NCBI RefSeq assembly: GCF_000177215.2
Contig: NZ_CM001368.1
Location: forward strand, 3,541,625 to 3,605,624
DNA length: 64,000 bases
Reading direction: 5' to 3'
Source of the DNA: Solidesulfovibrio carbinoliphilus subsp. oakridgensis
Lineage (GTDB): Bacteria; Desulfobacterota; Desulfovibrionia; Desulfovibrionales; Desulfovibrionaceae
Shown: piece after piece, positions 44,992 to 53,355 of the stretch
Position numbering within the stretch: position 1 is the first letter of the stretch
How the letters are laid out: each line of letters opens with the position of its first letter
Made by a program: the position numbers and the translations under genes
The notes under the pieces: generated by a model
Databases searched by the model: none
What the model was told of the DNA's origin: nothing
Seen by the model: only the letters and a program-made list of their open reading frames with translations

Positions 44992-46698
44992 ATGGCCAAA
45001 CCTTCCATCACGCTCAAGTATCTGCTGTGGACCTGGTGTTTTTTCCTGCTGGTCCTGAGCCTGGTCTTCGTCTTTGCCACGCGGCGGGTCGAGCGTTCGG
45101 TCATGGCCGAGGCCGAGGAGCGGGCCCGGACCTCGCTCAATCTGGCCGGCCACCTGCTGGCCGTCCACGCCCCCTTTGCCGACGAGGCGGCGCTGGCCGC
45201 CTGGGCCGACGACCTGGGCCCGCACCTCGGGTTCCGGCTGACCTACATCGTGGCCGGCCGGGTGGTGGCCGACTCCGAGGTTGGGGCCTTGGGCGTGGGG
45301 GAGATGGAAGACCACGCCTCCCGGCCCGAGGTGCGCCTGGCCCGGGAAACGGGTTTTGGCCAGGACGTGCGGCAAAGCCACACCCTGGGCCGGGACATGC
45401 TCTACGTGGCCGAGGCCCAGGCCGGGTCTCCCGGCGTGCCGGCCGGCATTTTGCGCCTGGCCCTGCCCGTGTCGTCCCTGCGCGGCGAGGTGGCCCGGTT
45501 CCGGGACACGCTGCTCGCCGTCCTGGCCCTGGTTTTCGCGGCCGGGGGCGTGGCCGCCTGGGGCCTGGCCCGGCGCATGACCGGCACGGTCCGGGAGATT
45601 TCCGAGGCCGTGGCCGATATCGGCCGCGGCCATTACGACCGGCGCATCCACATCGTCTGGGCCAGGGACTTCGCCCCCCTGGCCGGGGCCATTAACGCCC
45701 TTGGCGAGCGCATCGGGTCCCACGTGCGCGAGATCGAGGTCCGCCGGGAGCGGCAGGAGGCCATTTTGGACGGCATGGCCGAGGGGCTGGCCATCCTGGA
45801 CGCCGCGGGCCGGATCGTGGCCGCCAACCGGGCCTTGCGGGAGCTCTTTCCCCGGCTGCCGGAGCTGGTCGGCCGCACCCCGCTCGAGGCCGGCATGCCC
45901 CTTTGCGTGGAGCGGGCCTTGGGCGAGTTCGAACCCGGCGGCGAAAAATCCCGGCGCATCGGCCGGTTCGAGCTGCAGTCGGGCCGGGTGGTCGAGGTGA
46001 CGGTGGCGGGGGTGGCCGGCGACGCGGCCGGTCCCGGCCGGGTGGTCACCTTCCACGACGTGACCGAGGCCGCCACCATGGACCGGATCTTCCGGGATTT
46101 CGTCATCGACGCGTCCCACAATCTGCGAACGCCGCTGACCAAGGTCCTGGGCTTTGCCGAGAGCGCCCGGGACATGCTGGCCGCCGCACCGGCCGGTGAC
46201 CGGGAGCGGGCCGGCGCGGCCCAGGCCCTCTCCACGGTCGTCCGGGCCGCCGGGGACATGGCCGGCGTCATAAACGACCTGCTGGCCGCGGCCCGGGACC
46301 GGTTCGCCAGGGCCCGGGAGGCGGCCCCGGCCGTGGACGCCCTGGCCGCCCTCAAGCAGGCGCTGGCGGCCAGCGGCACCCTTCTTCGGGCCAAGGGGGT
46401 CACGGCCCGGATCGTGGCCGGGCCGGACGGTCCCCTGCCGGTGCGGCAGAATTACGAGGCCCTGGTGCGGACCTTTGCCTCGCTTTTGTCCCAGACGCCC
46501 GATGGCGTGTCCCTGTCCATCACGGCGGCGGCCACGGCCGCCACAGCCGGTGAAGCCGGCGGTTTCGTGGAGGTCCGCTTCGAGGGGCCCGCCGCCGTCG
46601 GCCTCGAACTGCCGGCGGACGGCCTGGCCGCGGGCGGCGGCGAAGTGTTTCTCGACGGCGCGACACGGGTGGTGCGGCTGCCCCGCGCCGCCGGATGA
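44992..46698 (+). CDS. PhoR-like sensor protein with degenerate ATPase domain
   Basis: A 568-residue membrane sensor: membrane segments at about 10-30 and 170-192, an extracytoplasmic sensor between, HAMP, a PAS domain (about 255-365) and a HisKA region with His376 in DASHNLRTPLTKVLGF. The usual Glu/Asp after the His is Asn here. The C-terminal part, where HATPase belongs, lacks the N, G1 and G2 motifs (no NxxxN, no DxGxG, no GxGLGL) and is short. It is thus likely not an active kinase. It heads an operon with DUF47 and PiT genes behind a Pho box; it has no response regulator next to it. Confidence 0.8.
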   Translation: MAKPSITLKYLLWTWCFFLLVLSLVFVFATRRVERSVMAEAEERARTSLNLAGHLLAVHAPFADEAALAAWADDLGPHLGFRLTYIVAGRVVADSEVGALGVGEMEDHASRPEVRLARETGFGQDVRQSHTLGRDMLYVAEAQAGSPGVPAGILRLALPVSSLRGEVARFRDTLLAVLALVFAAGGVAAWGLARRMTGTVREISEAVADIGRGHYDRRIHIVWARDFAPLAGAINALGERIGSHVREIEVRRERQEAILDGMAEGLAILDAAGRIVAANRALRELFPRLPELVGRTPLEAGMPLCVERALGEFEPGGEKSRRIGRFELQSGRVVEVTVAGVAGDAAGPGRVVTFHDVTEAATMDRIFRDFVIDASHNLRTPLTKVLGFAESARDMLAAAPAGDRERAGAAQALSTVVRAAGDMAGVINDLLAAARDRFARAREAAPAVDALAALKQALAASGTLLRAKGVTARIVAGPDGPLPVRQNYEALVRTFASLLSQTPDGVSLSITAAATAATAGEAGGFVEVRFEGPAAVGLELPADGLAAGGGEVFLDGATRVVRLPRAAG

Positions 46699-46737
46699 TT
46701 CCATTTTTTCGACCAACTCAAATCAGCGGAGACGCGC

Positions 46738-47373
46738 ATGGGTTTCAGCCTGTTCCCCAGGTCGGCCAAATTTTATGACCTTTTCAAGGAGCAACACCGA
46801 AAGCTCGTCAAGGCGGCCGGCATCCTCGACGAACTCTTCACCACCTTTGACGACGTGGAGGAGCGCTGCAAGCGCATCAACATCATCGAGTCCGAGGGCA
46901 ACGCCATAAGCCGCCGCATTGCCAAGGAACTGTCCCTGACCTTCATCACGCCCATCGACCGCGAGGACATCCACCAGATCAACCTGACCCAGGAAGACAT
47001 CCTGAACCTCATCAAGGCCATCGCCTCGCGCATCGGGCTCTTCGGCTTCGACCGCATCCGCTACCCGGCCCGGCGCATCATCGCCAACATGCGGGTCATG
47101 ATCGAGGAGCTCGGCGTGGTCCTTGGCCGCATGAGCCAGAGCAAGCAGGCCGAGGAGAGCTTCCACAAGATCGAGAACCTGAAGCACGAGTGCGAGACCC
47201 TGCTCATGGTCGGCATCGGCGAACTCTACGACGGCGGCGAGGTCAACGCGGACTATGCCGTGATCCTCGACATCGTCAAATGGAAGCACATCTTCGACCG
47301 CATCGAGGCCGCGGTCGACCGGACCGAATCCCTGGCCGACGTGCTGGAAGGCGTGGTGCTCAAAAATGCCTGA
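46738..47373 (+). CDS. DUF47 (PhoU-like) protein, PiT accessory
   Basis: A 211-residue helical protein of the DUF47/TIGR00153 type, shaped like PhoU: KFYDLFKEQHRKLVKAAGILDEL, then long amphipathic helices with LTFITPIDREDIHQINLTQEDILNLI. Such proteins are usually next to PiT transporters and modulate phosphate uptake. It overlaps the PiT gene by 8 bases and follows the sensor gene by 39, so all three are one operon. Confidence 0.9.
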   Translation: MGFSLFPRSAKFYDLFKEQHRKLVKAAGILDELFTTFDDVEERCKRINIIESEGNAISRRIAKELSLTFITPIDREDIHQINLTQEDILNLIKAIASRIGLFGFDRIRYPARRIIANMRVMIEELGVVLGRMSQSKQAEESFHKIENLKHECETLLMVGIGELYDGGEVNADYAVILDIVKWKHIFDRIEAAVDRTESLADVLEGVVLKNA

Positions 47374-48376
47374 CATCCCCGTGCTCCTGGTCGCGGTGGT
47401 GGGGATCGCCCTCCTTTTCGACTTCACCAACGGGGCCCACGACTCCGCCAACGCCATCGCCACCATCGTCTCGACCAAGGTCCTCTCGCCGCTCGTGGCC
47501 GTGCTCATGGCCGGGGTCCTGAACCTGGTCGGGGCCTTTCTCGGCGAGGCCGTGGCCCACACCATCGGCAGCGGCATCGTCAGGCCGGAGATGGTGGCCG
47601 GCAGCCAGGGGCTGGTCCTGGCCGCGCTCTTGGGGGCCATCTTCTGGAACCTGCTCACCTGGTACCTGGGGCTGCCGTCCTCGTCCTCCCACGCCCTGGT
47701 CGGGGGGCTCATCGGCTCGGCCATCGCCTACGGCGGCTTTTCCGCCCCAAGCTACGGGTCCATCGCCCACAAGGTCCTGCTGCCGCTGGTCCTTTCGCCC
47801 GTGGCCGGCTTTTTCTCGGGCTACCTGCTCATGGTGCTCCTGTCCTGGCTGGTGCGCCGCAGCACGCCCGGGCGGGTCAACTTCCTTTTCAAAAAGCTCC
47901 AGATCGTGTCCTCGGCCTTCATGGCCACCAGCCACGGCCTAAACGACGCCCAGAAGACCATGGGCATCATCTCCCTGGCCCTTTTCACCTTCCACCAGAT
48001 CCCGGAAATGCACGTGCCCTTCTGGGTCAAGCTGTCGTGCGCCCTGGCCATGGGCCTTGGCACGGCCACCGGCGGCTGGAAGATCGTCAAGACCATGGGG
48101 CACAAGATCTTCAAGCTCGAACCCATCCACGGCTTCGCCGCCGAGACCTCGGCCGCGGCCGTCATCAGCGGCGCGTCCCTGCTTGGCGCGCCCATCTCCA
48201 CCACCCACATCATCTCGACCACGGTCATCGGCGTCGGGGCCTCCAAACGCCTGTCCGCCGTGCGCTGGGGCGTGGCCGGCCGGCTGGTGGTGGCCTGGAT
48301 CCTGACCATCCCGGCCGCGGCTCTGGTGGCGGCGGCCTGCTACTGGCTGCTCGCCGTCACGGGCCTGGCCGTCTAG
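47366..48376 (+). CDS. pit: PiT-family inorganic phosphate transporter
   Basis: A 336-residue transporter that moves phosphate with a proton or metal-phosphate complex across the inner membrane. The two inverted repeats of the family are visible: FDFTNGAHDSANAIATIVST near the start and SHGLNDAQKTMGIISLAL in the middle, plus GAPISTTHIISTTVIGVGAS. About ten membrane segments. The upstream DUF47 gene overlaps it. A palindromic repeat follows its stop by 33 bases. Confidence 0.93.
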   Translation: MPDIPVLLVAVVGIALLFDFTNGAHDSANAIATIVSTKVLSPLVAVLMAGVLNLVGAFLGEAVAHTIGSGIVRPEMVAGSQGLVLAALLGAIFWNLLTWYLGLPSSSSHALVGGLIGSAIAYGGFSAPSYGSIAHKVLLPLVLSPVAGFFSGYLLMVLLSWLVRRSTPGRVNFLFKKLQIVSSAFMATSHGLNDAQKTMGIISLALFTFHQIPEMHVPFWVKLSCALAMGLGTATGGWKIVKTMGHKIFKLEPIHGFAAETSAAAVISGASLLGAPISTTHIISTTVIGVGASKRLSAVRWGVAGRLVVAWILTIPAAALVAAACYWLLAVTGLAV

Positions 48377-48409
48377 CGTAGCACGCTTGGAAAATTGGCG
48401 CGGGGGGAA

Positions 48410-48442
48410 GCCTCCGGCGGCCAAAGGGCTGCCGCCCTTTGG
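48410..48442. repeat. family 1 repeat after the PiT gene
   Basis: GCCTCCGGCGGCC (48410-48422) is followed by CCAAAGGGC (48421-48429) pairing with GCCCTTTGG (48434-48442). The opening 13 bases recur at 56500-56512, and as the reverse complement at 48618-48630 and 56534-56546. It could also end the pit transcript. Confidence 0.6.
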
Positions 48443-48504
48443 AATCCCTTCCCGGGATGCTCCCCGCGCTCTCGTGTCCCCTGGCCCGACGCGGCCATGA
48501 AAAA

Positions 48505-48533
48505 GGGGGAATCCGGTCCCGCCGGATTCCCCC
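48505..48533 (-). terminator. terminator of katA
   Basis: GGGGGAATCCGG (48505-48516) pairs exactly with 48522-48533 around a 5-base loop. Read on the minus strand, the hairpin is followed by CTTTTT, a rho-independent terminator for katA; on the plus strand a looser T-run could stop pit transcripts. Confidence 0.75.
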
Positions 48534-48590
48534 CTTCCATTTTTCGCAATCGCTCCCCCGACCGATGGCCGTCCCTTTTCCCCCCTTTCA

Positions 48591-48635
48591 GGGGGTCCGG
48601 GGGGGATGATCCCCCACGGCCGCCGGAGGCATCTT
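48591..48635. repeat. family 1 repeat abutting the katA stop codon
   Basis: GGGGGTCCGGGGGGGATGAT (48591-48610), CCCCC, then GGCCGCCGGAGGCATCTT up to 48635, three bases from the katA stop codon. The same text occurs in cbiA at 31535-31622 with an extra middle segment. With 48410-48422 in opposite orientation, it brackets the katA terminator. Confidence 0.65.
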
Positions 48636-48638
48636 CCT

Positions 48639-50147
48639 CTACTGGGCCGTGGCCGCGGCGCGCTCTTCCTTGGTCATGTGGGCGAGCTTCCTGACCTCGG
48701 CCAGGTCTAGGCCGAGTCCGGCGGCCACGCGTTCGCCCCACTGGGCGTCGGCCTTGTGGAAAAGGGCGCACTGGCGCTTCTGGATGCGCGGGAGGGCGTC
48801 TTTGAGGTGGTCCACGATGTTGCCGACCAGATGCTCCCGGTCCATGTCGTTTAGGGCCTTGCGGTAGAGTTCGCCCGGCTGGCTGAAGTCGTCGTTGGGG
48901 TGGGTGGAGGCGAAGCGGCCGGCCTCGCCCTCGAGGGGCAGATGCGGCTCCAGGGCCTCGGGCTCGGGGGCCGGGCCGCCGAAGCTGTTGGGCCAGTAGT
49001 TGGGACCGGCGCCGCCGCCGTCGTCGGTGCGCATGAAGCCGTCGCGCTGGTAGTTGGCGACCGTCGCCTTTTGCGGCGCGTTGACCGGGATGAGCTGGTA
49101 GTTGGGGCCGAGCCGGTGCAGGTGGGTGTCGTGGTAGGAAAAAAGCCGGCCCTGGAGCATCTTGTCGGGCGAGGGCGCGATGCCGGGCACGAAGTTGCTG
49201 GGATTGAAGGCCGCCTGCTCCACTTCGGCGAAGTAATTGACCGGGTTGCGGTTGAGGACCATCTTGCCGATTTTCATCGGCGGCACGTCGCCGTGGGGCC
49301 AGACCTTGGTCACGTCGAAGATGTCAAACCGGTAGTCCCTGGCCTGCTCGGGCGTCATGATCTGGACTTCGAGGGTCCAGGACGGATGGTCGCCGGCCTC
49401 GATGGCCTGGAAAAGATCCTCCGTGGCGTAGTCCGGGGCCGCGCCGGCCAGTTCCCCGGCCTGCTGGCGGGTCAGGTTTTTTATCCCCTGGTCGGTCTTG
49501 AAGTGGTATTTCACCCAGAAATATTCGCCGGCCGCGTTGTACCACTTATACGTGTGGCTGCCGAAGCCGTGCATGTGGCGGAAACCGTCCGGGGTGCCCC
49601 GGTCGGAGAAAAGAATGGTCACCTGGTGCAGGGACTCCGGGGTCAGGGACAGGAAATCCCAGAACATGTTGGCATCTTTGAGGTTGGTCCGGGGATTGCG
49701 CTTCTGGGTGTGGATGAAGTCCGGAAATTTGAGCGGGTCGCGGAGGAAAAAGACCGGCGTGTTGTTGCCGACCAGGTCGTAGTTGCCGTCCTCGGTGTAG
49801 AACTTGAGGGCAAAACCGCGCGGATCCCGGGCCGTGTCGGCCGAGCCGCGCTCGCCGCCGACGGTGGAGAAGCGGGCGAACATGTCGGTCCGCTTGCCGA
49901 CCTGGGCGAACAGGGCGGCCTTGGTGTAGCGGGTCACGTCGGCCGTGACCTCGAAATAGCCGTAGGCGCCGGCGCCCTTGGCGTGGACCACCCGCTCCGG
50001 AATCCGCTCCCGGTCGAAGTGGGACATCTTTTCGAGCAGGTGCACGTCCTGCAGGAGGGCCGGGCCGCGCGGCCCGGCGGTGGCCGTATTCTGGTCATCC
50101 CCGATCGGTGCTCCAAAACCCGTGGTCAGCGTCTTTTTTTCAGACAT
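48639..50147 (-). CDS. katA: small-subunit heme catalase (KatA type)
   Basis: A 502-residue clade 3-like monofunctional catalase. Catalytic residues are His55 (ERVVHAKG), Asn128 (DLVGNN) and heme ligand Tyr338 ([10 protein letters not shown]). The C-terminus is short, with no DJ-1-like domain. ATG 50147 has GGAGG upstream at a good distance; the GTG at 50156 overlaps the site. A PerR-type regulator gene lies upstream on the same strand and a PerR-box-like sequence overlaps the promoter, so peroxide induction is likely. A second catalase, KatE-like, is at 3111-5249. Confidence 0.95.
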   Translation of the reverse strand: MSEKKTLTTGFGAPIGDDQNTATAGPRGPALLQDVHLLEKMSHFDRERIPERVVHAKGAGAYGYFEVTADVTRYTKAALFAQVGKRTDMFARFSTVGGERGSADTARDPRGFALKFYTEDGNYDLVGNNTPVFFLRDPLKFPDFIHTQKRNPRTNLKDANMFWDFLSLTPESLHQVTILFSDRGTPDGFRHMHGFGSHTYKWYNAAGEYFWVKYHFKTDQGIKNLTRQQAGELAGAAPDYATEDLFQAIEAGDHPSWTLEVQIMTPEQARDYRFDIFDVTKVWPHGDVPPMKIGKMVLNRNPVNYFAEVEQAAFNPSNFVPGIAPSPDKMLQGRLFSYHDTHLHRLGPNYQLIPVNAPQKATVANYQRDGFMRTDDGGGAGPNYWPNSFGGPAPEPEALEPHLPLEGEAGRFASTHPNDDFSQPGELYRKALNDMDREHLVGNIVDHLKDALPRIQKRQCALFHKADAQWGERVAAGLGLDLAEVRKLAHMTKEERAAATAQ

Positions 50148-50204
50148 CTGCGTCACCTCCGGCCAAAAGGCCTGCCGCCGCTGTGCGGCGGGGTTGCATT
50201 TTAG

Positions 50205-50219
50205 GGATACTCATTCTCT
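50205..50219 (-). promoter_or_regulatory. PerR/Fur-box-like operator of katA
   Basis: GGATACTCATTCTCT is an imperfect 7-1-7 inverted repeat (4 of 7 arm positions pair), near the PerR/Fur consensus TTATAAT-N-ATTATAA in layout. It lies under the -10 element of the katA promoter, so binding would block transcription. Confidence 0.45.
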
Positions 50220-50243
50220 ACAAGAGGCGGCGGGCCGTGGCAA
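50215..50243 (-). promoter_or_regulatory. katA promoter
   Basis: On the minus strand TTGCCA (50243-50238) and TAGAGA (50220-50215) are separated by 17 bases. It is the best promoter-like pair upstream of katA, and overlaps the PerR-type site. Confidence 0.5.
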
Positions 50244-50386
50244 CGGAAAAGTGAAAAGAAAACCGGCCGGGCGAAAAAAAGAGTCCGGCCCGGCAGGAGA
50301 GGCGGGGGCAGGCTATTAGAATGGCCAGGAAAATTGGTTTGTTCGGCGAATGTTTCCAGCGGGACGCGCCCCTTGCCCAAGCAAAG

Positions 50387-50417
50387 GGCGGCCAAAGAGC
50401 CAAGCCCTTTGGCCGCC
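50387..50417. repeat. 11-bp palindrome downstream of perR
   Basis: GGCGGCCAAAG (50387-50397) pairs exactly with 50407-50417 around a 9-base loop. The arm text matches the GGCGGCCAAAG in the repeat after pit (48416-48426), so it may be a family 1 relative. It may end perR transcripts. Confidence 0.5.
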
Positions 50418-50429
50418 TGGGCGTTCCCC

Positions 50430-50891
50430 TTACTCCCGCTCCTGTCTCTGCTCGCGTTTGCGGCGGCAGGCCGGGCACAGGCCGTAGAAATCCAGGCGGT
50501 GGGAGGTGATGGCGTAGCCGGTGGCCTCGGCCAGGGCCTTGGCCATGGCCTGGACGCCCGGGGCGGGCGGATCGGCGATGGCCCCGCAGGCCAGGCAGAT
50601 GCAGTGGGGATGCGGCGTCGGGCAGGCGGCGTCGTAGCGGTTGTCCTGGCCGCTGAACTGCAGTTCCAGGATTTCGCCGCAGGCCTTCAAGGCGGCGATG
50701 GTCTTGTAGACCGTGGCCAGGCTCAGGTCCGGGAAGCGGGGCAGCAGCCGCCGGTACAGGGTCTCTGCCGTGGGATGGTCCGGGCTTTCGACCAGATGGC
50801 CCAGGATCGCCAGGCGCTGGGGCGAGATGCGATGCCCCCGCTCCCGCAGGCGGGCCACCATGGCGGCCAGGCGGTCGGTCGGTGCGTCCAT
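50430..50891 (-). CDS. perR: Fur-family regulator, PerR type
   Basis: A 153-residue metalloregulator: winged helix with RISPQRLAILGHLVESPDHPTAETLYRRL and LSLATVYKTIAALKACGEI, then the metal-binding region (HPHCICLACGAIAD) and a C-terminal CPAC for structural zinc. Its position upstream of katA on the same strand suggests PerR, a peroxide sensor, but Fur-type iron control cannot be excluded by sequence alone. It is 14 bases downstream of the DUF47 gene, probably in one transcript with it. Confidence 0.83.
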   Translation of the reverse strand: MDAPTDRLAAMVARLRERGHRISPQRLAILGHLVESPDHPTAETLYRRLLPRFPDLSLATVYKTIAALKACGEILELQFSGQDNRYDAACPTPHPHCICLACGAIADPPAPGVQAMAKALAEATGYAITSHRLDFYGLCPACRRKREQRQERE

Positions 50892-50905
50892 GGGATCGGC
50901 GGCCC

Positions 50906-51580
50906 TCAGCGGGCCAGCATGGCCCGCAGGATGTCGGCGCAGCCCTCGACGCTGTGGCTGGCCCGGTAGACGTATTCCACGAACCGGATGACCTGGTAGA
51001 CCCGGGCGAAGTCCATGCCCGAGCCGTAGGCGGCGGCAATGAGGCCGCGCTTGGCCTTGACCACCTTGGCGTGCTGCCGCCGGATCTCGTCGATGCGGTC
51101 CTTGACCTCGCCGCGATCGCCCCGGGCGCGCAGGATCAGGTCGATGGACCCGGCCAGGGCCGGCCGCAGGAGGTCCACGGTGCGGGCGGCCTCGCCCACG
51201 GTCCTGGTCACGGCCAGGGCCAGGGGCGGCGCCACCTCGAAGTCGGCCAGGTCGAGCCAGGTCACGGCCTCCTGCACGGCGTCGAGGATATTGTCCTGCT
51301 GGCTGGTGTACGACAGAAAAAGCGTCTTATCCACCACCATGATGAGGGCGGCGGGCAGGTGGTTGCGGATGCGGCGCTTGATCTTGTCGGCCTCGGCCTC
51401 GAGGATGTCGATTTCGCCGGCCAGGACCTTGAACCCCGATTCCGGCCGGCGGGCCAGGGAATATTTGAGGGCTTCCTCGAGAAGGGCCATGCCCTGGGCG
51501 ATGGGCCGGAAGTGGTCGAGCAGGCCCGGCAGGTAATCCTGGCGGCGCGGGCCGAGAAAGCGAAGCGAATGGGGCAGCAT
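50906..51580 (-). CDS. DUF47 (PhoU-like) protein, second copy
   Basis: A 224-residue helical protein of the same broad type as the one at 46738-47373 (LDHFRPIAQGMALLEEALKY, EIDILEAEADKIKRRIRNHLP, long helices). It is not followed by a transporter; its downstream neighbour is the perR-like gene, 14 bases away. AAGGAG precedes the ATG. Its link to redox regulation instead of phosphate is unusual and unexplained. Confidence 0.78.
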   Translation of the reverse strand: MLPHSLRFLGPRRQDYLPGLLDHFRPIAQGMALLEEALKYSLARRPESGFKVLAGEIDILEAEADKIKRRIRNHLPAALIMVVDKTLFLSYTSQQDNILDAVQEAVTWLDLADFEVAPPLALAVTRTVGEAARTVDLLRPALAGSIDLILRARGDRGEVKDRIDEIRRQHAKVVKAKRGLIAAAYGSGMDFARVYQVIRFVEYVYRASHSVEGCADILRAMLAR

Positions 51581-52128
51581 GGCGGGCTCCTTGGCGTCCT
51601 GGCGGCCCGACGACCGGGCCAGCCCCGTGGAATGGGGCAAAGGACGCGGGCCTGTCAACCGCCGGCCGCCCCGGGTAGGGCGGCAACGGTCAGCCGATGG
51701 CCGGACGGACCGGGGCTCGGCGGTTGTCCACGGCGCAACCGGTTCCAAGCCACAGGGGTCCTCTCCGGGAATGGGACCGGAAAAGGCGCTGCCGGGCGGA
51801 ACCGTCCCGGTGGGGTGGGACAGTACTGGCACAGCAGGGCGGCAAAGAGAAGAGGCCTTGGCAGATGGGCCGGTGGGACCCAATCCATTGGTATTTCTTT
51901 ACGCAAAGGCAGGATCCTGTTGGGCCGCGCTCTCCGGGCGGGCGCTGCCGGAGATTCCCTTGTTCTCCGATGCATCCGGTGTGGATTCAGGCCGGGCGGG
52001 CCGCGGCGAGCCCGGGCGCAACGGCGACGGTACAATGGTTGCCATTGCACTGATTTAGCGGTTGCCGGGCAGGCGTATCCTGACGTATCAGGGAGGCATA
52101 CTTTCATAAAGCCGTAAAGGAGCCTTCC
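51581..52128. other. divergent intergenic region with operator-like palindromes
   Basis: A 548-base gap between the DUF47-perR unit and the RND efflux pair. No gene is supported. GTACAATGG-TTG-CCATTGCAC at 52030-52050 pairs at 8 of 9 arm positions. Near 52075-52101 a second looser palindrome (GTATCCTGACGTATCAGG, part of it) lies close to the efflux gene start. Both are candidates for a repressor of the pump; no TetR-type gene is next to them. Confidence 0.4.
52030..52050. promoter_or_regulatory. 8-of-9-bp palindrome upstream of RND pump
   Basis: GTACAATGG and CCATTGCAC flank TTG; all positions pair except one. It lies 79 bases before the efflux adaptor start. Operator role is inferred. Confidence 0.4.
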
Positions 52129-53346
52129 ATGCCCTTGCTGCGTCGTTGTGCCCTGGCCGAGGCCGGATTCGCCTTTTTGCCCGTGCTGTTGATGCTCTTG
52201 TTGCTTGGGGGCTGCGGTTCGGGAGACAAGGACAAGGAGAAAGCGGCGGCCAAGGCTCCGGAAGCCCCGGCCGTCATGGTCCAGGCCGCCCCGCCCGCCG
52301 TGGCCGACGTGATGGTCACGGCCGAGTTTGTCGGCCGGGTGGCGGCCAAGGAGAACGTGGAGATCCGGGCCCGGGTCGAGGGCTACCTCCGGGAGCGGCT
52401 TTTCACCGAAGGCTCCATGGTGAAAAAGGGCGACCTGCTCTTTGTCATCGAGGCGCGCCAGTATCAGGAGAATCTGCAAAAGGCCAAGGCAGAGCTGGCC
52501 CGGCAGCAGGCCCTGCTTGCCAAGGCGCAGGTCGACCTGACGCGCTTCGAGACCCTTTACAAGCAGCGGGCCGTCAGCCGCGACGAATACGACACCAGGC
52601 TGACCAGCCAAAAAGAGCTGTCCGCCAATTTCGACAGCGCCAGATCGGCCGTGGAAACCGCCGAGCGCGACCTCGGCTACACCCGCATCACCGCCCCCAT
52701 CGCCGGCCGCATCGGCAAGTCCCTGGCCACCATCGGCAATCTGGTCGGCAAGGGCGACAACACGCTTTTGGCCGAAATCTCTTCCACCGATCCCATGTAC
52801 GTGGACTTTTCCATCAGCGAGCGGGACTACTTGGCCCTGGCCAAGGCCATGGCCGAAAAAGGCGGCCAGGAGCGGGAATATCCCCTGACCCTGGTTCTGG
52901 CCGACGACTCGGTCTATCCCCATACCGGCGAGGCCGACATGGCCGAGCGGGCCGTGGACGCCAAGACCGGCACGCTCGGCGTCCGGGGCGTCTTTCCCAA
53001 CCCCGCCGGATTTCTGAAACCCGGCCAGTTCGCCAAGGTCCGGGCCGTGCTGGACAAGCGGCAGGGCGCCCTGCTCGTGCCCCAGCGGGCCGTCATCGAC
53101 GTCCAGGGCAGCAAGTCCGTGTACGTGGTCGGCCAAGGCGACCGGATCGAGGCCAGGACCGTGGCCCTTGGCGGGGTCAAGGACGCCTCGTTCATCATCG
53201 ACTCGGGCCTCTCGCCGACCGATCAGGTGGTGGTCGAAGGCGTGTCCAAGGTCCGGCCCGGCACCCTGGTCAAGGTCGTGCCGGCCCCCGGCGCCGCCCC
53301 GGCCGCCCCCGCCGCCGCGCCCGCTTCGGAAGCGGCCAAACCCTAG
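52129..53346 (+). CDS. RND efflux adaptor (membrane fusion lipoprotein, AcrA-like)
   Basis: A 405-residue periplasmic adaptor. Lipobox LGGC at residue about 29 anchors it to the inner membrane. The lipoyl/beta-barrel plan is visible: VEIRARVEGYLRERLFTEGSMVKKGDLLFVIEARQY, coiled-coil helices (LQKAKAELARQQALLAKAQVDLTRFETLY, cut), and GYTRITAPIAGRIG. It connects the RND transporter to an outer-membrane factor. AAAGGAG precedes the ATG; the transporter gene follows ten bases after. The C-terminal tail is Ala/Pro-rich. Confidence 0.9.
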   Translation: MPLLRRCALAEAGFAFLPVLLMLLLLGGCGSGDKDKEKAAAKAPEAPAVMVQAAPPAVADVMVTAEFVGRVAAKENVEIRARVEGYLRERLFTEGSMVKKGDLLFVIEARQYQENLQKAKAELARQQALLAKAQVDLTRFETLYKQRAVSRDEYDTRLTSQKELSANFDSARSAVETAERDLGYTRITAPIAGRIGKSLATIGNLVGKGDNTLLAEISSTDPMYVDFSISERDYLALAKAMAEKGGQEREYPLTLVLADDSVYPHTGEADMAERAVDAKTGTLGVRGVFPNPAGFLKPGQFAKVRAVLDKRQGALLVPQRAVIDVQGSKSVYVVGQGDRIEARTVALGGVKDASFIIDSGLSPTDQVVVEGVSKVRPGTLVKVVPAPGAAPAAPAAAPASEAAKP

Positions 53347-53355
53347 GGGGCCGCC

